This document shows, in pieces, positions 8,234-17,600 of a stretch of DNA of 64,000 bases. Source of the DNA: Kocuria sp. (GTDB lineage Bacteria; Actinomycetota; Actinomycetes; Actinomycetales; Micrococcaceae). The stretch covers positions 29,063 to 93,062 of the forward strand of contig NZ_JAUMTZ010000009.1 in NCBI RefSeq assembly GCF_030530945.1, in the 5' to 3' direction. Under the pieces are notes generated by a model, which worked only from the letters and a program-made list of their open reading frames with translations, searched no databases and was not told the origin of the DNA. How positions within the stretch are numbered: the first letter of the stretch is position 1; each line of letters begins with the position of its first letter. The translations under genes were made by a program, and so were the position numbers.

Positions 8234-9622
8234 TCACGCGGGAGGCGGCGGCGTGCCAGGCAGCGGGGCGTCCTGGGCGGCGGTGGCCCGTTCGCCCCTG
8301 GTGAGCTCGAGGCCCAGGCACAGACCGGCGGTGCCCCACACCCAGAACGCGGAGTCGTAGCTGGTGGTGGCGCCCGCCACCACCAGCCACACCAGGAGGG
8401 TGCACGCCCCGAGCCACAGGGGGTTGCGTCCCCCCGAGCGCAGGCACAGCACGGCCATCCACGCCATGAGCGCCAGGCCGAAGACCATGCCGCTCTCCAG
8501 GAGCACCCGCCCGATCACGGAGTAGATGTCCGGCAGCGGGTTGTAGTGCTGCAGGTCCCCCAGGGGCATCCGCCCGGTCAGGAACAGTGCGTTGGTGTTG
8601 CCGCGGCCCACGCCCCACAGGAACGTGACGGGATCCGAGAGCAGGTAGCGGACGCCGGCCGTGAGGGAGGACCCGCGGTCCGCCCAGGACCAGTTGAAGG
8701 AGTCCTGCCGGTCCTGGAGCACGCCCAGGCCCACGAACACGGCGCCCGCGAGGCCGAGCGGCACGATCAGGACGGCGGCCCACGCGCGGCGCACCGCGTA
8801 CGGCGCCACGGCGGCGATCATGACCACTCCGAGCACCACCACGGCGGCGCCGGAGCCGGAGATCGCCACGGCCCACAGCACGAGGGCCAGGGACAGGACG
8901 TCCCGCGGGGTCATGGTGGTCCGGTGGTGGCGCACCAGGACCACCAGGGCCATGGCCATGAGGGACAGGGAGCCCACCATGAAGGAGGTCTCCGGGAACA
9001 GTCCGAAGGGCCGTCGCACGTAGGTGAGGAAGGTCTCGCTGAAGTCGGACACGTTCGCGTAGCCGGGGAGGCTGTAGAGGGACTCGAAGGGGATCACCCC
9101 CAGGGCGTCCAGGAACACGTACTTCTGGACCAGGGTGAACGCGGCGGAGAGCAGCACGGTCCAGCTGAGCCAGGCGATGGCCCGGGGCCCCAGGAACATC
9201 ACGGCCGCGGCCGTGCCCGCGAACGGGAGGGTGAACACCAGCCACGTGATGGACCCGGGGATCTGCAGCGGCTCGGGGGTCAGGAACATGCGCACGGCCG
9301 AGGCGAAGAACGGCACCGCGCCCACGAGCAGGGCGGTCCACATCACGGGCATGTGCCGGGCGCAGCGCAGCACGAGCACCACGGACACCACGCTGGACAG
9401 CGGCAGGTTGGTGTTGGACCCCAGCGGGACGGCGGCGTAGGGCAGGGCGGAGAGCACCAGCAGCGCGCCGGACAGCGCCCGGTCCAGGCGGGTGCCGGGT
9501 GTGGCGCGCAGTGCCCCGGCGAGGCCGGCGCGCCGCTCGCGGCGGCGTGAGGCGGACGCCGAGCTACGCACCGCGGCCGCGTGGCGACCGCGTGCGGGCG
9601 CGGGGGCGGCGGCGGAGCTCAC
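8234..9622 (-). CDS. Wzy-type O-antigen/EPS polymerase
   Basis: A 462-residue integral membrane protein with about 11-12 hydrophobic segments, large Ala/Arg-rich cytoplasmic N-terminus and a long periplasmic-type loop containing YANVSDFSETFLTYVRRPFG and later GVGRGNTNALFLTGRMP, the arrangement seen in Wzy polymerases and O-antigen ligases. Its proposed job is joining repeat units outside the membrane. The GTG start at 9622 overlaps the TGA of the upstream glycosyltransferase (GTGA), which decides the start and implies translational coupling. This family is poorly conserved, so polymerase versus ligase cannot be settled from sequence alone. A second, dissimilar polymerase lies at 44.2 kb. Confidence 0.78.
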   Translation of the reverse strand: MSSAAAPAPARGRHAAAVRSSASASRRRERRAGLAGALRATPGTRLDRALSGALLVLSALPYAAVPLGSNTNLPLSSVVSVVLVLRCARHMPVMWTALLVGAVPFFASAVRMFLTPEPLQIPGSITWLVFTLPFAGTAAAVMFLGPRAIAWLSWTVLLSAAFTLVQKYVFLDALGVIPFESLYSLPGYANVSDFSETFLTYVRRPFGLFPETSFMVGSLSLMAMALVVLVRHHRTTMTPRDVLSLALVLWAVAISGSGAAVVVLGVVMIAAVAPYAVRRAWAAVLIVPLGLAGAVFVGLGVLQDRQDSFNWSWADRGSSLTAGVRYLLSDPVTFLWGVGRGNTNALFLTGRMPLGDLQHYNPLPDIYSVIGRVLLESGMVFGLALMAWMAVLCLRSGGRNPLWLGACTLLVWLVVAGATTSYDSAFWVWGTAGLCLGLELTRGERATAAQDAPLPGTPPPPA

Positions 9623-10914
9623 GAGTGGTCCGCTGCGTCCCGGTGCCCGTGGGCCGCGGCACCGTCTCCGGTGCCCCGGCGGGGCCGCGGCGTGGTGGCG
9701 GTGTTCGTGCCGAGCACGGCGGCCACGGAGGGCCACCAGTCGGCGTGGGGGTCTGCGGCGCCGCGGTCCGGCGTGCCGGCGTCCCGTGTGCCGGCGACCC
9801 GGGCGGCGTCGTCGGACGTGGCGGCGTCGAAGGCGGCGCGCAGGGCCGCACCGAACGCGTCACGGTCGTGGACGTCCACCCCCACGAAGCCGGGGAAGTC
9901 TCCCGCCTGCGCGCGCAGCGAGGCGAGGTCCGAGGCCACCACGGGCGTGCCGGTGCCGATGGCCTTGGCGAGCACCCCGGAGTGGGCGTCGAAGTGCGTG
10001 TAGGGCAGCACGATCACGGCGGCCTCGCGCAGGTGGGCGGCGAACTCGTCCCGGGACAGGAACCGGTCCTCGAAGTCCACGCTCGGGTACTGTGCGGCCC
10101 GCCGGAGCAGGTCCTGGCCGAGCTCGGGGCTCTCCGCCGCACCGCGCACCAGCAGCGGCACTCCGGCGTGCCCCGCGGCGTCCATGGCCAGCTCGATCCC
10201 CTTGTTGGCGCGCACCTCGCCGAGGCACAGGGCGTACGGCTCGTGGGCGGGGGACTCCCGGTGGGAGCTCTCGCCGGCGGGGTCACCGTCCAGGCGCGAG
10301 GACACGGGCAGGTCCACGGCGTTCACGGGCCGGGCGGTGTAGCCGCGGACGATCTCCCCCTGCTCGGCACCGTGGGTGACCACACGGTCGGCGTGCCGGG
10401 CGCACGAGTGCTCCAGCCACATGAGCACGCGTTCCCGTGCGGAGGCGGAGCCGAGGTCGAAGTGCGGCTGCGCGTTGTGCACGAAGACGACCGTGCGCTG
10501 GGTGCGGTGCGCCCGCAGCAGCCCGGGAGCCGGGTACTTGGTGGAGTCCAGGGCGACGACGGCGTCCCTCCCCGCCTGCTGCGCCGCGCGGCGCACCGCC
10601 ACGTGCTCCCGCAGCAGGTCCAGGACCTGCAGCCCGGCCCGGGCCACCGCGGCGGCCCGGGAGGACGGCGTGCCCGTGCGGCGCGGCGGGACCGTCTCGA
10701 CCACGCGCACGGGGTGCTGCTCGTCCCACCCGAGGTAGGACCGTGCCCCGCGGCGGGAGACCAGCGTGACGCGGCGCACCGCCGGGCTGTCGTCCAGTGC
10801 GAGTGCGAGGTCCGCGGCGTGCTCCAGCTGCCCCCCGTACTCGGTGGGGCACACCACCACCACGTCCCGCGCGGTGGTGCGGACGGTGCTGCTGGCGAGG
10901 TTCTCGGTGCTCAT
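9619..10914 (-). CDS. Glycosyltransferase (GT-B fold, GT4-like)
   Basis: A 431-residue glycosyltransferase. The N-terminal domain begins DVVVVCPTEYGGQLEHAADLALAL; the donor-site half includes YALCLGEVRANKGIELAMDAA and AAVIVLPYTHFDAHSGVLAKAIGTGTPVVASD, with the usual Asp/Glu-x7 region partly altered. The last about 50 residues are Asp/Ala/Gly-rich and probably disordered. The ATG at 10914 overlaps the TGA of the upstream Wzz-like gene (ATGA), which rules out a 24-codon N-terminal extension. Same operon as the polymerase. Its sugar donor and acceptor are unknown; assignment to EPS repeat-unit synthesis is by context. Confidence 0.8.
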   Translation of the reverse strand: MSTENLASSTVRTTARDVVVVCPTEYGGQLEHAADLALALDDSPAVRRVTLVSRRGARSYLGWDEQHPVRVVETVPPRRTGTPSSRAAAVARAGLQVLDLLREHVAVRRAAQQAGRDAVVALDSTKYPAPGLLRAHRTQRTVVFVHNAQPHFDLGSASARERVLMWLEHSCARHADRVVTHGAEQGEIVRGYTARPVNAVDLPVSSRLDGDPAGESSHRESPAHEPYALCLGEVRANKGIELAMDAAGHAGVPLLVRGAAESPELGQDLLRRAAQYPSVDFEDRFLSRDEFAAHLREAAVIVLPYTHFDAHSGVLAKAIGTGTPVVASDLASLRAQAGDFPGFVGVDVHDRDAFGAALRAAFDAATSDDAARVAGTRDAGTPDRGAADPHADWWPSVAAVLGTNTATTPRPRRGTGDGAAAHGHRDAADHS

Positions 10915-11579
10915 CGGTGGTCCCCCTCCACGGTCCCGGCGCGGCGGTGGCCGGCGGCCTGGGACCGCGCCCGGGAACCCCGCCACAGCACCAGGAGCAG
11001 ACCCGCGATGAGCCCCACGAGTGCCCCGAGAGCGGTGTTCACCGCGGGGGACGGGCCGGCGGGGCCCGGGGAGACCGCGGCGGTCTGGACCACGTTGAGC
11101 TTGACCCGGGCGGGCGCACCCCCGTCCGTGGCGGGAGGAATGGTCTCCAGGTCCTGGCTCTGGCGCACCAGGCTCTCCGCGGTGGACTGGGCGATGTCTG
11201 CGGCCTGCTGCGCGGAGGAGCCGGTGGCCGTGATGGTGATCATGGCCGTGTTGGGCTCGTTCGTGGCGGTCACGGCGGACTGCGCGAGCTGCTCGGGGGT
11301 CTGCGAGAGGTGGAGCTCGTCCACCACGGGCTGGAGCACGGAGCTGGTGGTGGCCACCTTGGCGTAGGAGCCGGCCCGTGCCACCGCGAACTGCTCACCC
11401 ATCTGCAGGTCTGTGACCGAGCGCGGGTTGGCCACGTTCACGAAGACCTGCGCCTGGGACTCGTAGGACTTCGGCACGGCCACGGCCGAGAGGGCGCCGG
11501 CCACGGCGCCGAGGACGGTGGTCAGGACCACGATCCACCACAGGCGCCGCAGGCAGCGCGCATACTGACTCAGATTCAC
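10911..11579 (-). CDS. Wzz/CpsC-like chain-length determinant without kinase domain
   Basis: A 222-residue membrane protein of the polysaccharide co-polymerase family that sets chain length with the Wzy polymerase. It has an N-terminal transmembrane helix (LRRLWWIVVLTTVLGAVAGALS), an extracytoplasmic domain with the family pattern YESQAQVFVNV, and a C-terminal helix ALGALVGLIAGLLLVLW followed by a short basic tail. No tyrosine-kinase domain follows, unlike the fused protein at 49.9 kb. I prefer GTG 11579 because AAGGGGAGA lies immediately upstream; ATG 11597 is the alternative and adds six residues. It leads the leftward EPS operon. Confidence 0.78.
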   Translation of the reverse strand: MNLSQYARCLRRLWWIVVLTTVLGAVAGALSAVAVPKSYESQAQVFVNVANPRSVTDLQMGEQFAVARAGSYAKVATTSSVLQPVVDELHLSQTPEQLAQSAVTATNEPNTAMITITATGSSAQQAADIAQSTAESLVRQSQDLETIPPATDGGAPARVKLNVVQTAAVSPGPAGPSPAVNTALGALVGLIAGLLLVLWRGSRARSQAAGHRRAGTVEGDHR

Positions 11580-11847
11580 AACTCTCCCCTTGAACATCGC
11601 ATCGTCCGGTGGTGCCCGGATGCACGCGGCAACCCCCTTGTGCCGGTGATGACGGGAAAACTCTAGTCAGCGGCGCGCGGGCCGGAGGGCGAAAACGGTG
11701 TTTTCGGGACAAACGTGCCCCGTTGTGTGGACGAAAACGGCGCTGGACGCCACCCGGGCGTTCCTACACTTGGACAGGCATCGCGCGGCCGTCGAAGCAG
11801 GCCGTGCGCGGACACCGGCGTGGCACGCCGGCAGCACGGGGGGACAC
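11580..11847. other. Divergent intergenic region with promoters for two EPS units
   Basis: About 270 bases separate the leftward Wzz-like operon and the rightward GT2 gene. Locally AT-richer (around 11685-11745) than its surroundings, as expected for promoters. I could not pick out convincing -35/-10 pairs, and no gene is supported. Confidence 0.4.
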
Positions 11848-12885
11848 ATGGCAGAGCACACGGCCGAGGGCGCAGCACAGGACGCACCGCTGATCAGCGT
11901 GGTGATCGCGGTCTACAACGGTCAGGACATCGTGGGGCAGGCGATCAGCAGCGTGCTGCGCCAGACCCATCCGCGGGTGGAGGTCTTCGTGGTGGACGAC
12001 GGGTCCCAGGACCGCACCCGTGAGGTGCTGGCGGGCTACGAGGCCGTCTCCCGCCCGGACCGGGTGGTGCGCGTGCTCTCCCAGCCCAACGCGGGCTGCG
12101 GCGCGGCCCGCAACACGGCTCTCAAAGAGGTCAGCGGGGACTTCGTGACCTTCCTGGACGCGGACGACGAGCTCCTTCCGCACCACCTGGAGACCCTCCT
12201 GGACCGCTACCGCGAGGTGCGGGCGAACCCCGGCGGGGAGCGCACCGTGGTCTACGCCAACGCCTGGCAGTGCACCCCGTCCGGCATCAACGCGGACCGT
12301 CCCGTCTACCGCGAGCGCATGCCCGGCCGCGAGGAGCAACGCAGCGTGATCCTCGAGTACAACATCGGCAGCCTCAGCGGGCTGTTCCCCCGCAGCTTCT
12401 TCGACGAGGTGGGGGTGTTCGACCCCGAACAGGTGTTCGTGGAGGACTGGGAGCTGTGGCTGCGCGCCGTGTACAGCGGGTGGCGCTTCGATCGGGTGGA
12501 GCAGGTCACCTCGGTCCTCGCCTGGTCCGGCGGGTCCATGCAGTCGCAGCGGGACCGGATGGGCGCGGGGGAGGAGATGGCGCTGCGCAAGACCCTCGCG
12601 CGCTTCGAGAAGGAGCTGAGCCCCGAGGAGCGCGAGAAGCTCCTGCGACGGCTGCGGAACGGCTCCCCGCTCGCGGCGGCGTCGAACGCGGAGCAGGCCA
12701 TGCGGGAGGGCCGCAGGGAGGACGCGAGGCGCCACCTGCAGATGGCCGCGCGCATGATGCCCAGCCAGCGGCGGGTCACCCTCAAGGCGAGGATCGCGGG
12801 GCTGCCCGGGGGCATGCGGTGGCTGGAGTCCCGCCAGCGGTCCGTGGACGCCAGCGTGGGCTACACGGACGCGATGCGCCGCTGA
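11848..12885 (+). CDS. Family 2 glycosyltransferase
   Basis: A 345-residue GT-A glycosyltransferase. The N-terminal nucleotide-sugar domain starts ISVVIAVYNGQDIVGQAI and continues VFVVDDGSQDRTREVLAGYE; the metal-binding DXD-type motif is FLDADDELLPHHLE. The later FVEDWELWLRA matches the acceptor-side ED motif of GT2 enzymes. The C-terminal third is rich in Arg/Glu helices and is not catalytic. The ATG at 11848 is chosen over an upstream in-frame start because GGGGGGAC precedes it. It is transcribed away from the Wzz operon and stands alone, so it may be an independent EPS or wall-polymer enzyme. Confidence 0.83.
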   Translation: MAEHTAEGAAQDAPLISVVIAVYNGQDIVGQAISSVLRQTHPRVEVFVVDDGSQDRTREVLAGYEAVSRPDRVVRVLSQPNAGCGAARNTALKEVSGDFVTFLDADDELLPHHLETLLDRYREVRANPGGERTVVYANAWQCTPSGINADRPVYRERMPGREEQRSVILEYNIGSLSGLFPRSFFDEVGVFDPEQVFVEDWELWLRAVYSGWRFDRVEQVTSVLAWSGGSMQSQRDRMGAGEEMALRKTLARFEKELSPEEREKLLRRLRNGSPLAAASNAEQAMREGRREDARRHLQMAARMMPSQRRVTLKARIAGLPGGMRWLESRQRSVDASVGYTDAMRR

Positions 12886-12937
12886 CCCCTGTGCGGCGAC
12901 GCGTGCGGGGACACCGGGCAGCGGCCACAATGGAGGG

Positions 12938-13705
12938 GTGAACACCTCCGAGGACTCCTCACCCGTCCTGCTCGCGTGCGCCCACGGCACGCGGGACCCG
13001 CGCGGCCAGCGTGCCGTGGCGGCCCTCGTGGCGGCCGTGCGGGACGCACTGCCGGACACCACCGTGGTGGACACCTGGGTGGACGTCCAGGAGCCGGACC
13101 TGGACTCCCGCACCCGCGAGCTCGCGGGGCGCGACGCCGTGGTGGTGCCGCTGCTGCTCTCCGCCGGGTACCACGTGTTCGTGGACATGGCGCGCGCGGT
13201 GAAGGCCTCTCCGGACCACCGCGTGGCCGCCGCGCTGGGCCCCGACCGTCGGCTGGCGGTGGTCCTGGCCCGGCGGCTCACGGAGGCACTGCGTGCCACG
13301 GACGCGCCGGAGCTGGGGGAGCGCGACCGCGTGGTCATGGTCTCTGCGGGATCCTCGGACCCGCGCGCGGGCCGCGACTGCGAGGCGGTGGCGCGGCTGC
13401 TCGCGGCGGAGCTGGGCCACCCCGTGAGCACCGCCTACCTCTCCGCCGCCGAGCCCACGCTGCCGCAGGCGGTGGCCGCCGCGCGCACGGAGATCGCGCG
13501 TCTGCCCGAGCCCTCCGCGGACGACGCCGCCGGCCGGGTCCTGCTCGCTCCGTACCTCCTGGCGCCGGGTTTCTTCCACGGCCGCACCCTGGACGCCGGT
13601 GCGGACGTGGTCGCCCAGCCCCTGCTGGTGGATCCCGGGGAGGTCCCGCCCGAGCTCGGGGAGCTCGTGACCGAGCACTACCGGCAGGCGCCGCCCGCGG
13701 CGTGA
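12938..13705 (+). CDS. Sirohydrochlorin chelatase-like protein (CbiX/SirB family)
   Basis: A 255-residue protein of the class II chelatase family, inserting iron or cobalt into sirohydrochlorin on the route to siroheme or cobalamin. It is a tandem of two similar halves. The first carries ACAHGTRDPRG, whose His is the metal-binding catalytic residue. The second has MVSAGSSDPRAG, where that His is replaced by Ala, as in other long family members with one active half. The second conserved site, LLSAGYHVFVD, is also visible. GTG 12938 follows GGAGG. Its end overlaps the converging HemD gene by 28 bp, and both act on the same tetrapyrrole branch. Confidence 0.85.
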   Translation: MNTSEDSSPVLLACAHGTRDPRGQRAVAALVAAVRDALPDTTVVDTWVDVQEPDLDSRTRELAGRDAVVVPLLLSAGYHVFVDMARAVKASPDHRVAAALGPDRRLAVVLARRLTEALRATDAPELGERDRVVMVSAGSSDPRAGRDCEAVARLLAAELGHPVSTAYLSAAEPTLPQAVAAARTEIARLPEPSADDAAGRVLLAPYLLAPGFFHGRTLDAGADVVAQPLLVDPGEVPPELGELVTEHYRQAPPAA

Positions 13706-14517
13706 TCGCACACGGCCCGGACCATGGCCCCGAGCCGGAACCGCTCGGGGACCACCGCGCCGTGGACGCCCGCCTCCTCCAGGGGTTGCACGCACACCGG
13801 GCCGATGGCCACGGGGGTGCACCGGCCGTCCCGCAGCGCCGCGAGCAGGGCGTCGTACGCACCGCGCGAGCGGGCGGCGTCGAACAGGGCGTCCACGGCG
13901 GGTGCCGCCGTGAAGGTCACGTAGTCCACGTCCCCGGCCACGATCTGCGCCACCAGACCGGCCAGGCGGGAGCCCTCGTCCGCCGAGGCCCACTGATAGG
14001 GGGCCACCACGCGGGGCTCCAGGCCCGCCGCGCGCAGCCGGTCGAGCTGCTCCTCGTCGGTGGTCCCGTGCACCTGCACCGTCACCGGGCCCTGTGCCGG
14101 GGGCTGGGCGAGCACCCGGTCCACGAGTTCCGCGGTGCGCCCGGAGGAGCCCGTGTACGCGCACGGGATCTCCAGGGCCTGCAGCTGCCCCCTGGCCTTC
14201 GCGCCGCGGGCCAGCACCGTGCTCGCCCGCAGCGCGGCCAGCAGCTCCTCGCGCAGCCCGTGCTCCTCGGCCACCGACAGCCACCGTGTGAGCCCGTAGC
14301 CCGTGGTGACCAGCACGGTGCCCGGCGCGGCGGCGACGGTCTCGCGCGCGGCGGCCAGGACGGCGTCGTCCTCGTCCGTGGGCGTCAGCTTCAGCGCGGG
14401 GGCATAGACCACGCGTGCCCCGTGGCGCTCGAACGCACCCCCCTGCTCCGTGGCGCGGCGGTGGGCGGTCACGGCCACGGTGGTGCCGGACAGGACGGGG
14501 TTCTGCGGAGCGCTCAT
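13678..14517 (-). CDS. hemD: Uroporphyrinogen-III synthase
   Basis: A 279-residue protein of the HemD family, which cyclises hydroxymethylbilane to uroporphyrinogen III for heme, siroheme and cobalamin. HemD is weakly conserved; the supporting features are the opening TTVAVTAHRRATEQGGAFERHGARVVYAPAL split over two Rossmann-like domains, TVLVTTGYGLTRWL, the domain-linking AYTGSSGRTAELVDRVL and the C-terminal VDYVTFTAAPAVDALF, the last being the family's best-conserved site. ATG 14517 is chosen because the upstream in-frame extension to 14688 is an Arg/Gly-rich run without domain character. It faces the CbiX gene and overlaps its 3' end. Confidence 0.85.
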   Translation of the reverse strand: MSAPQNPVLSGTTVAVTAHRRATEQGGAFERHGARVVYAPALKLTPTDEDDAVLAAARETVAAAPGTVLVTTGYGLTRWLSVAEEHGLREELLAALRASTVLARGAKARGQLQALEIPCAYTGSSGRTAELVDRVLAQPPAQGPVTVQVHGTTDEEQLDRLRAAGLEPRVVAPYQWASADEGSRLAGLVAQIVAGDVDYVTFTAAPAVDALFDAARSRGAYDALLAALRDGRCTPVAIGPVCVQPLEEAGVHGAVVPERFRLGAMVRAVCDHAAGGACR

Positions 14518-14690
14518 GCCCCCAGCGTAGGAGCACCGCGCCCCCGCCCGCCGCTCGGCAGCGTGTCCAAGGCGGTGTCCGAGGCCCCGAGTAGGCTGGG
14601 GCCCGATCGGTCCGCCCCGCGCACGCGGGCGGCGGACCCGGCCCCCGCGCCCACGGAACCCGCACCCCACTCCCCAGGAGCCTCCCACCC

Positions 14691-17600
14691 ATGTCCCTGA
14701 CCGGTCTGCTCACCGCGCTCGCCGAGGACCGCGGCTTCGCGAACATCCGCACCCAGGCGGGGCGCCCGCTCGCGGAGCGCTCGGCGGAGACCATCATCAG
14801 CGCCACGGACGGGCTGCGCGCCCCCGTGCTCGCGCAGATCGCCGCGGGTCTCGCGGACGGCGCCGGTGCGGCGTCGCCCGCCGGGGACGGCGCGGACGAC
14901 GCCGCCGGGCCCGTCCTGCTGGCCGTCACCGCCACGGGCCGTGAGGCCGAGGAGCTGGTGGCCGGGCTGGCCGCATACCTCCCGGCGGAGCAGATCGCGA
15001 ACTTCCCCTCCTGGGAGACCCTGCCCCACGAGCGGCTGTCACCGCGCTCCGACACCGTGGGGCAGCGGCTGAGCGTGCTGCGCCGGCTGGAGCACGGGGA
15101 CCCGTCCGAGCAGCCGCTGCGCGTGGTCGTGGCTCCCGTGCGCTCCGTGCTGCAGCCCGTGGTGGCGGGACTCGGGCAGATGGAGCCGGTGGTCCTGCGG
15201 ACGGGGGAGGACTACGACTTCCAGGGCCTCGTGGCGGACCTCGCGGGCGCCGCGTACTCGCGCGTGGACATGGTCACCCGCCGCGGGGAGTTCGCCGTGC
15301 GCGGCGGGATCATCGACGTCTTCCCGCCCACGGCGGAGCACCCCGTGCGTGCCGAGTTCTTCGGGGACGAGCTGGACGGGATGCGGTGGTTCGCGGTGGC
15401 GGACCAGCGCACCCTCACCACCGCCGAGCACCCCTCGGTGGTCGTGGCCCCGCCGTGCCGCGAGCTGCTCATCACGCCGTCCGTGCAGTCCCGGGCCGCC
15501 AAGCTCAAGGACCAGCTGCCCGGGGGACGGGAGATGCTCGAGCGCATTGCTGGGGGCCAGTACGTGGAGGGCATGGAGTCCCTGGCCCCGCTGCTCGCGG
15601 ACGAGATGGTCCAGGTGGTGTCCCTGCTGCCGGAGGGCTCCATGACCGTGGTGCTGGAGCCCGAGAAGGTCCGGGCCCGCGCCCACGACCTCGTGGCCAC
15701 CAACGAGGAGTTCCTCATGGCCGCGTGGGACTCCGCCTCCGGCGGCAGCGACGCGCCCCTGGACCTGGACGCCGCCCTGGACGCGGACGACGGCGCCTCA
15801 CGCACCCTCGCCGCGGGCTCCTTCCACACCGTGGCGGATGTGCGGGAGCTCGCACTGGAGCGCTCCGTGGGCTGGTGGTCCGTCACCGGGCTGAACGTCA
15901 ATGCCGTGACCGCCTCCCAGGTGGACGCCGAGACCTCCGACGAGGAGGTCCGCCTCGCGGACACGGACGCGGACACCCTCACGGTGACCGCGCGCGAACC
16001 CACCCGGTTCTCCGGGGACGTCCCCGCCGTGCTGGCCTTCCTGGGGGAGCGGGCGCGCGAGGACTGGCGGATCGTGCTGGTCACGGACGGGCCCGGGCCG
16101 CTGCAGCGGCTCACGGAGCTGCTGCAGGGCGCCGAGGTCCCCGCGTCCCGGTTCGAGACGATCACCGAGGTGCCGCAGCCCGGTCTGGTGGAGCTGACCA
16201 CCGCGCGCGCCGGCCGCGGCTTCGTGCTGGAGGCCACCCGCACCGCGCTGCTCACGGAGGCGGACGTGCTGGGCCGCTCCACCACCTACGACACCCGCGC
16301 GGAGCGCAAGCTTCCGCAGCGGCGCAAGCGCAACCAGGTGGACCCCCTGTCCCTGCAGAAGGGCGACTACGTGGTCCACGAGCAGCACGGCATCGGACAG
16401 TTCGTGGAGCTCGTGCAGCGGCCCATCGCCGGGGCCATGATCCGCCCGGGCCAGCCCAAGCCCGTGCGCGAGTACCTCGTGCTGGAGTACGCGCCCTCCA
16501 AGCGCAACGGGCCCCGGGACCGGCTGTTCGTGCCCACGGACCAGCTCGACCAGGTGAGCTCGTACGTGGGCGGGGAGGCGCCGTCGCTGTCCAAGATGGG
16601 CGGTGCGGACTGGAACAAGACCAAGCGCAGCGCCAAGAAGGCCGTCAAGGAGATCGCCAACGAGCTGATCCGGCTGTACTCCGCCCGCATGGCGTCCAAG
16701 GGCCACGCCTTCGGCCCGGACACCCCGTGGCAGCGGGAGCTGGAGCAGGCGTTCCCGTACATCGAGACCCCGGACCAGCTCACCACCATCGACGAGGTCA
16801 AGGCGGACATGGAGCGGCCCATCCCCATGGACCGGCTGATCTCCGGGGACGTGGGCTACGGCAAGACCGAGGTGGCGGTGCGCGCCGCGTTCAAGGCCGT
16901 GCAGGACGGCAAGCAAGTGGCGGTGCTCGTGCCCACCACCCTGCTCGCGCAGCAGCACACGGAGACCTTCGCGGAGCGCTTCTCCGGCTTCCCCGTGCGC
17001 CTGGCCACGCTCTCCCGCTTCCAGAGCGCCAAGGAGTCCAAGGCCACCATGGAGGGGCTGCGCACGGGCGCGGTGGACGTGGTGATCGGCACCCACCGGC
17101 TGCTCGGCAAGGAGATGCAGTTCAAGAACCTGGGTCTGGTGATCATCGACGAGGAGCAGCGCTTCGGCGTGGAGCACAAGGAGAAGCTCAAGGCCATGCG
17201 CACGGACGTGGACGTGCTGGCCATGTCCGCCACCCCGATCCCGCGCACCCTGGAGATGTCCATGACGGGCATCCGGGAGACCTCCACGCTGGCCACCCCG
17301 CCGGAGGAGCGCCACCCCGTGCTCACCTACGTGGGGCCCTACACGGACAAGCAGGTCTCCGCCGCCGTGCGCCGCGAGCTCATGCGCGAGGGCCAGGTGT
17401 TCTTCATCCACAACCGGGTCTCCACCATCGAGGCCCGCGCCAAGGAGCTCGCGCAGCTCGTCCCTGAGGCGCGGATCGCCGTGGCCCACGGGCAGATGGG
17501 CGAGTCCCGGCTGGAGCAGATCATCGTGGACTTCTGGGAGCGCAAGTTCGACGTGCTGATCTGCACCACCATCGTGGAGACCGGCCTGGACATCGCGAAC

